Shown here piece after piece: positions 59,819 to 64,000 of a DNA stretch of 64,000 bases (within the stretch, counting starts at the first letter, position 1; each line of letters opens with the position of its first letter). The notes below the pieces were generated by a model. That model was given only the letters and a program-made list of their open reading frames with translations. It was not told the origin of the DNA and searched no databases. The position numbers were made by a program, and so were the translations under genes. Source of the DNA: Anaerobiospirillum sp. NML120449 (lineage in GTDB: Bacteria; Pseudomonadota; Gammaproteobacteria; Enterobacterales; Succinivibrionaceae); the NCBI RefSeq assembly GCF_023051105.1, contig NZ_JALKIL010000007.1, positions 62,001 to 126,000 of the forward strand. The letters run 5' to 3'.

Positions 59819-62146
59819 TCAGTAAATAGTGCTGAACGGAGTGAAGAACTCTCCCATCTCTATGACTCCCAGCGGGTTGACGTATGGGAACTCAATCATG
59901 AGAAATGACACCCCCAGAAAGAAGCCAACAGCTACTGTTTTCAACATGGCCAGCACCACCAGCCAGTAGAAGATCTTTGAAGAGGCATCCATACCCTTTC
60001 TCCAGTGCACCAGCATTCCTGCCAGACACAATATGACTATGGACAGCGGTATGGCATTTTCCAGTGTATAGCGGTAGGTGAATGCCGCCACCAGATTCTC
60101 TACATAGCTCAGAGCAAGAAAGAGAACGACGAACAGTACGCTTATCACTCTGAAGCTGCCTACGGCACTGATAGAGTAGATATTCGATGCTCTGGCAGGC
60201 ATGGATAGCGGGTTGCCAAACATTCTGGCCCTTAAAGATGACCTGCTGTTTGCGTATGAACTGTTATCAGCTATACCTGCATCTGGCCCGGCTGACCGTA
60301 CTTGCTGACCATTCTTCCCTGATACCAGTTTCCTTGTGAAGACAAGAGGCAACAGCAACAGCAAATACCAGACAGGGGCTGAAAAAAGTCCCATAGGATA
60401 ATGAGCAAACATATAGTTGCCCATGTCAGTGATGATGGTGTTTGGCTGATTATTGAAGAAAGGAAAAGCCCTGGTCAGGTCATATGCCGCAAACAGATTG
60501 TAGTATATGGATTTGACGATAATCTCCAGGTTCAGTTCAATTTTGTTGTAAGCGAAGTTTTCAAGACCCGTACAGTACTTCTGACCAAACTCAAATATAG
60601 AGTCAAAGCGCATGTAATTAACCATACATGTGATTACAGCACCAATGCCCAGAGGAACAAGCAATACGGCTGCATCAACAGCTTTTTCTTTCCTGCCATA
60701 AGCAACATGGGCTGCAGATGAAGTCTTGCCTGCCCTGACCATTCCCCATAAGACAGGTGCAGCTACTGTCATGGCATACAGCAGGTCCAGAGGACGGGCC
60801 TGAACAATAAGCACAGTGGATAAAGCAATCACTCCCAGGAAAACTCTTCTCTTTACTGTACTGTCCGTAAAAGGAAGGCTGAATGACAGTGCAGCAACAA
60901 CATTGAAAAATGTTAATGACATCAGCACAGCCAGAGAGTAGAACTGTATAAATGCCTGGTTGATATATGCCCATGAGCCATAGATCAGAGCACTCTGTCC
61001 AAGAAAATATATCAATACATTTGCATTTATATTAAAAAATCTCAGTGCTGCATAGTATGCCCAGAATGCTGATGCTATCAGCATGGACAGAGCAATAAAA
61101 CTTGCCAGAGCCTGGGTTGGTACCTTGCCAGTCACCGCATATATCGGCAGGTAGATGGCAAAAACCGGGGTATAGCCATAGTAGGAATAGTACTTGCCCT
61201 CGTAGTAGCTGTAGTCCCAGATTGCCTTGGCACCGGCTGCAGCTCTTGCACCGATATCATATGGATTGTCCATGGCCAGAAGCTTAGGATCTATGTCTGC
61301 ATCAATGTGCAGCTGACCTTTGAACATGGCATCCAAGGTCCTGGTGTAATTGTCGTGAAACTTAAGCTCATCCTTTGTTTCTGGAAAGTCCAGCAGCAGC
61401 GACTGGTCCTTATTACCCATCTGCAGGAAGATATTGCCCTCATTAAAGCTGTACAGCAGGTGAGGAGACACATTGTGAGGACTGGTCAGGTGGAAGATAC
61501 CCATGGCCCCTGTAAGGCATATGGCTGCTGAAAAGGCAGTTCCTGCAGCGAACTGGCGGCGGGTCAGGGTACGCATGGTCATGCGGTACAGTCTGAGCCT
61601 GAGAATTACTGTGGCCAGCCACACTATTGCCAGCATGCCTGCAAAGCGCAGTACACTGAAGTTGTATGCCGGTGGCTGATTGATTACCAGAGAGGTAACG
61701 GCTGCTGCACCTGACTTGCTGTTTACCAGAGTCAGAGTAAGGGAATGGGCATTGCCATTACTCACTACCAGAGAGTTATAGACACGCTCAGATGCAGGTA
61801 CAGCAAATACAGTATTGGCCGGGACCGGAGCATGCTGAGATGAGTCATCTTTGATGAGCCAGCGCAGCTCACAGCGTTCATCGGCTCCAGCCAGGGTAAC
61901 AGCCGCTGTCATTACCGGACGGTTTATCTCATTGATGGACAGAGCTGCTCCGTCCTTTGTGATCACATGTGCCGGGCGGTTGAGCTTCTCGTGTACAGGA
62001 AGAGGAACATTGAGCTGTTCATAATCACCCATATGGAAGCGCCAGTAAAGGTGGTTGAAGCACAGACCTTCAACCATAAGGACCACAAGCAGTCCTATAA
62101 ATAACAATCTGGAGAGAGTCATTTTCGACCAGATTTGTGCTGTCAT
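59819..62146 (-). CDS. GT-C-like polytopic membrane glycosyltransferase
   Basis: 775 residues. Seen: an N-terminal membrane anchor, an extracytoplasmic beta-rich stretch (about 40-160), then ten or more transmembrane segments. A loop with AMDNPYDIGARAA and WDYSYYEGKYYSYYGYTPVF resembles a motif of uncharacterised GT-C-fold proteins that use polyprenyl-phosphate sugars. The neighbours (DprE2- and DprE1-like) suggest a decaprenyl- or undecaprenyl-phosphate pentose donor. Acceptor unknown. ATG at 62146 with GGGAT upstream; an ATG eight codons in is an alternative. Ends at a terminator, so it closes the operon. Confidence 0.75.
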   Translation of the reverse strand: MTAQIWSKMTLSRLLFIGLLVVLMVEGLCFNHLYWRFHMGDYEQLNVPLPVHEKLNRPAHVITKDGAALSINEINRPVMTAAVTLAGADERCELRWLIKDDSSQHAPVPANTVFAVPASERVYNSLVVSNGNAHSLTLTLVNSKSGAAAVTSLVINQPPAYNFSVLRFAGMLAIVWLATVILRLRLYRMTMRTLTRRQFAAGTAFSAAICLTGAMGIFHLTSPHNVSPHLLYSFNEGNIFLQMGNKDQSLLLDFPETKDELKFHDNYTRTLDAMFKGQLHIDADIDPKLLAMDNPYDIGARAAAGAKAIWDYSYYEGKYYSYYGYTPVFAIYLPIYAVTGKVPTQALASFIALSMLIASAFWAYYAALRFFNINANVLIYFLGQSALIYGSWAYINQAFIQFYSLAVLMSLTFFNVVAALSFSLPFTDSTVKRRVFLGVIALSTVLIVQARPLDLLYAMTVAAPVLWGMVRAGKTSSAAHVAYGRKEKAVDAAVLLVPLGIGAVITCMVNYMRFDSIFEFGQKYCTGLENFAYNKIELNLEIIVKSIYYNLFAAYDLTRAFPFFNNQPNTIITDMGNYMFAHYPMGLFSAPVWYLLLLLPLVFTRKLVSGKNGQQVRSAGPDAGIADNSSYANSRSSLRARMFGNPLSMPARASNIYSISAVGSFRVISVLFVVLFLALSYVENLVAAFTYRYTLENAIPLSIVILCLAGMLVHWRKGMDASSKIFYWLVVLAMLKTVAVGFFLGVSFLMIEFPYVNPLGVIEMGEFFTPFSTIY

Positions 62147-62478
62147 GTCAGATCATCCCGGGGGCTGATAAGACCATGTTCTCATGGCGACCAGCCGCAT
62201 GGCTTATGGCTGTCTGCCCGTCACGATCACTATGCCCCATTTAGTCGTATTTATAATTGCCCTGAGCTGTGCAGCTGTGCCCCAGCCTGTTTCTGAAAGG
62301 ATGCATGGTATGCAGTCCATGTCTGCTCCTTACAGGCTCTTGAGCCCCCATATCAGCGCATGATGGCGCATGAGCATCCGTTCTGCCCATGGTCAAGGCG
62401 GCGTATGGCCTCCGCCCTGTACCTGAGCCTTTTGTACATGTACATGCCGGGCGCATGGCCGACATGCGCACTCGGCTG
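62147..62478. other. Gap between the SDR gene and the GT-C gene
   Basis: 332 bp with no recognisable gene. Small open frames look random. Confidence 0.4.
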
Positions 62479-63531
62479 CTACAGATTGCGCAGCTTCTTA
62501 AAGATAAATTCAGGAATGTGAATAATGATGGCCATGATGAACCTCCAGAACCAGAGGCTGTAGATGACATTGCTGCCCTTATCACTGGCTTTCTTGATAT
62601 CCCTGGCCACCTGCTCAGGTGTTGCGCACAATTTGCCCGGCAAAGGAAGTCCTGCTGTCATCTTTGTCCTGACAAAGCCCGGCATGACAGTAAGCACCTG
62701 TACACCTGAGGCCGCCAGTCTGGCTCTTGCTCCTGACAGCCAGGCATTAATACCTGCTTTGGCTGAACCGTATATGTAATTTGAAGCACGGCCACGAAGA
62801 CCGGCAACCGAACTGATGACAATGAGCTTTCCCTGTCTGCGCTCTTCAAAGTACAGCGCTGCCGAGCTCAGCACCGGCAACAGGCCGGTGAAGTTTGTCC
62901 TGATCACCTCAAGCTCGGCATAAGGGTTCTTTTCATCCTCTTTCTGATTTCCCAGCAAACCCACGGCACAGAACAGCGCTTCAATATGGCCTCCACCTGT
63001 CGCCACAGTGTCCATTGCCTCTTTCCATACTGCCGTCTGACGCTCAATGTCCCATGCAGCGTCGTATGTGGAGGATGTGATACGAACTCCGTAGCGCACC
63101 GCTGTATCAGCACTGATACGGTCCAGACTGTCCTGATTGCGTGCCAGCAGATGAAAGCTCCATCCGTCTGATGCAAACTCACGGATTACGGCACGGGCAA
63201 TATCAGAGCCGGCGCCCATTACAACCATTGTCCTTGCCGGAACCGACGATGGCACAGCCATGCCTGCAGTGTCTGAGACTGATGCCTGGTGTATGCTCTC
63301 AGCTGAGGTCTGGATTGTGGCCTGGGCTCCACTCTGCTCTGGTAAGTCAGAGGCAGCCGCTGCAGAGGCGCTCTGAGCCGCGCTCGATGGAGTGACATTG
63401 GTCTCTGTTGCCCTGTCTGCAGGCTTACCGGACATGAAGTTGCCTGTACTGTCAGCAGTGCTTTCAGATGTGACTGTGGCACTTGCTGCCTTGTGCTTGA
63501 GTTGCTGGTTTTCCTTATTGATATCCGACAT
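62479..63531 (-). CDS. dprE2: DprE2-like short-chain dehydrogenase with Ser/Ala-rich extension
   Basis: SDR likely to reduce the 2'-keto intermediate made by DprE1, giving a polyprenyl-phosphoryl pentose. About 350 residues from the ATG at 63531 (AGGA upstream, 16 bp after the oxidase stop). Seen: cofactor loop VVMGAGSDIARAVIREF, ISSVAGLRGRASNYIYGSAKAG with catalytic Ser, Tyr and Lys (shown as ISSVAGLRG and NYIYGSAKAG), and a hydrophobic C-terminus. The first 95 residues are Ser/Ala/Thr-rich and extra; typical DprE2 has about 250 residues. The frame is open from 63606, overlapping the previous gene. Confidence 0.85.
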   Translation of the reverse strand: MSDINKENQQLKHKAASATVTSESTADSTGNFMSGKPADRATETNVTPSSAAQSASAAAASDLPEQSGAQATIQTSAESIHQASVSDTAGMAVPSSVPARTMVVMGAGSDIARAVIREFASDGWSFHLLARNQDSLDRISADTAVRYGVRITSSTYDAAWDIERQTAVWKEAMDTVATGGGHIEALFCAVGLLGNQKEDEKNPYAELEVIRTNFTGLLPVLSSAALYFEERRQGKLIVISSVAGLRGRASNYIYGSAKAGINAWLSGARARLAASGVQVLTVMPGFVRTKMTAGLPLPGKLCATPEQVARDIKKASDKGSNVIYSLWFWRFIMAIIIHIPEFIFKKLRNL

Positions 63532-63547
63532 GGCTGGTCCTGTTGAA

Positions 63548-64000
63548 TCAGATGGCGAGGCCCAGTCGCTGAGACTGGAGAGTGTTGATACGTCCGGCAT
63601 GGTCATAGCGCTTCTTTACTTTCAGGAAATGCTCGACATGGCCTGAATACATTGACTGGAAAGTGCGCTCTGACATTCGGCTGTCCTTGGCCAGATACAG
63701 GCGTCCTCCGCACTGCTCAACCATCTGGTCCAGCTCTTCAAGCAGAGCAAAGAGATCTGGCCTTATGGCAAAATCAAGAGCCAGTGTATAGCCCTCCTGA
63801 GGAAAGGAGAGCATGCCGCCATTTCTCTGCTCATAATCATCCCAGTGTACTTTACTGTCATGAGCTGCCCTGGATGCTCCGGGATTGTTACTGCCCCCGA
63901 AAAGCTTGAGCACGGTCAGGAATGAACCCTGCCCGCTTGAGGCAATAGTCTTCAGGATGGCACTGAGCCGGTACTCAGCATCTTCTTTGGGAATAACGAA
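63548..64000 (-). CDS. dprE1: DprE1-like FAD-dependent oxidase, C-terminal part (partial)
   Basis: The gene continues beyond the window, so only the last 150 residues are seen. Blocks GSFLTVLKLFGGSNNPG, GMLSFPQEGYTLALDFAI and GGRLYLAKDSRMSERTF match the C-terminal substrate domain of decaprenylphosphoryl-ribose 2'-oxidase. The family oxidises the ribose 2'-OH before DprE2 reduces it, giving the arabinose epimer. First of three minus-strand genes here that could form a pathway with the SDR and the GT-C protein. Confidence 0.85.
   Translation of the reverse strand, partial: FVIPKEDAEYRLSAILKTIASSGQGSFLTVLKLFGGSNNPGASRAAHDSKVHWDDYEQRNGGMLSFPQEGYTLALDFAIRPDLFALLEELDQMVEQCGGRLYLAKDSRMSERTFQSMYSGHVEHFLKVKKRYDHAGRINTLQSQRLGLAI

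Overview
The window looks like chromosomal DNA of a Gram-negative gammaproteobacterium. Four gene orders point there: nadK-recN, rimP-nusA-infB-rbfA, yceD-rpmF-plsX-fabHDG-acpP-fabF, and zapA-ygfA. The NADP-type glutamate dehydrogenase, the orphan TRAP binding proteins, the FCD-type GntR regulators and the low-complexity protein tails suggest an anaerobic gut or rumen relative, perhaps Succinivibrionaceae (Aeromonadales). That family placement is inference. Only about 58% of the window codes for recognisable protein, by my own count of roughly 36 genes. Most gaps are 250 to 2800 bp and many hold locus-specific tandem repeats.

Layout. 1-6 kb (+): nadK, recN with a large alanine-rich insertion, a GNAT acetyltransferase overlapping dapB. 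6-12 kb (-): a chemotaxis receptor, a 2.8 kb gene-free stretch, gdhA. 13-20 kb: tRNA-Ser(TGA) on +, then on - the translation/transcription cluster rimP-nusA-infB and rbfA. Upstream of rimP lies a promoter-to-terminator RNA unit of about 255 nt made of consecutive hairpins. 20-31 kb (mostly +): a LysR regulator and a YeiH-family membrane protein (YeiE/YeiH-like pair), a lipoprotein, an unknown membrane protein, asnS. 29-37 kb: three paralogous FCD GntR regulators around an orphan DctP-type binding protein.

36.8-46.7 kb (-): the complete fatty-acid/phospholipid initiation cluster in the canonical order yceD-rpmF-plsX-fabH-fabD-fabG-acpP-fabF, but with gaps of 250-820 bp between most genes and a terminator-like hairpin in the yceD leader. 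47-59 kb: an unknown secreted protein, a lipoprotein TRAP-type binding protein with a histone-H1-like basic tail, a TerC/CBS/CorC membrane protein, rluB with basic extensions, zapA, ygfA. 59.8-64 kb (-): a GT-C-like membrane protein, a DprE2-like SDR and the 3' part of a DprE1-like oxidase. Together these suggest synthesis and transfer of a polyprenyl-phosphate pentose such as D-arabinofuranose.

The main candidates for something new are the structured RNA upstream of rimP, the chain of stop/start-overlapping 9-codon mini-ORFs that begins at the yeiH stop codon, the binding protein with an H1-like tail, the Dpr-type cluster, and the general pattern of private tandem repeats at gene ends.
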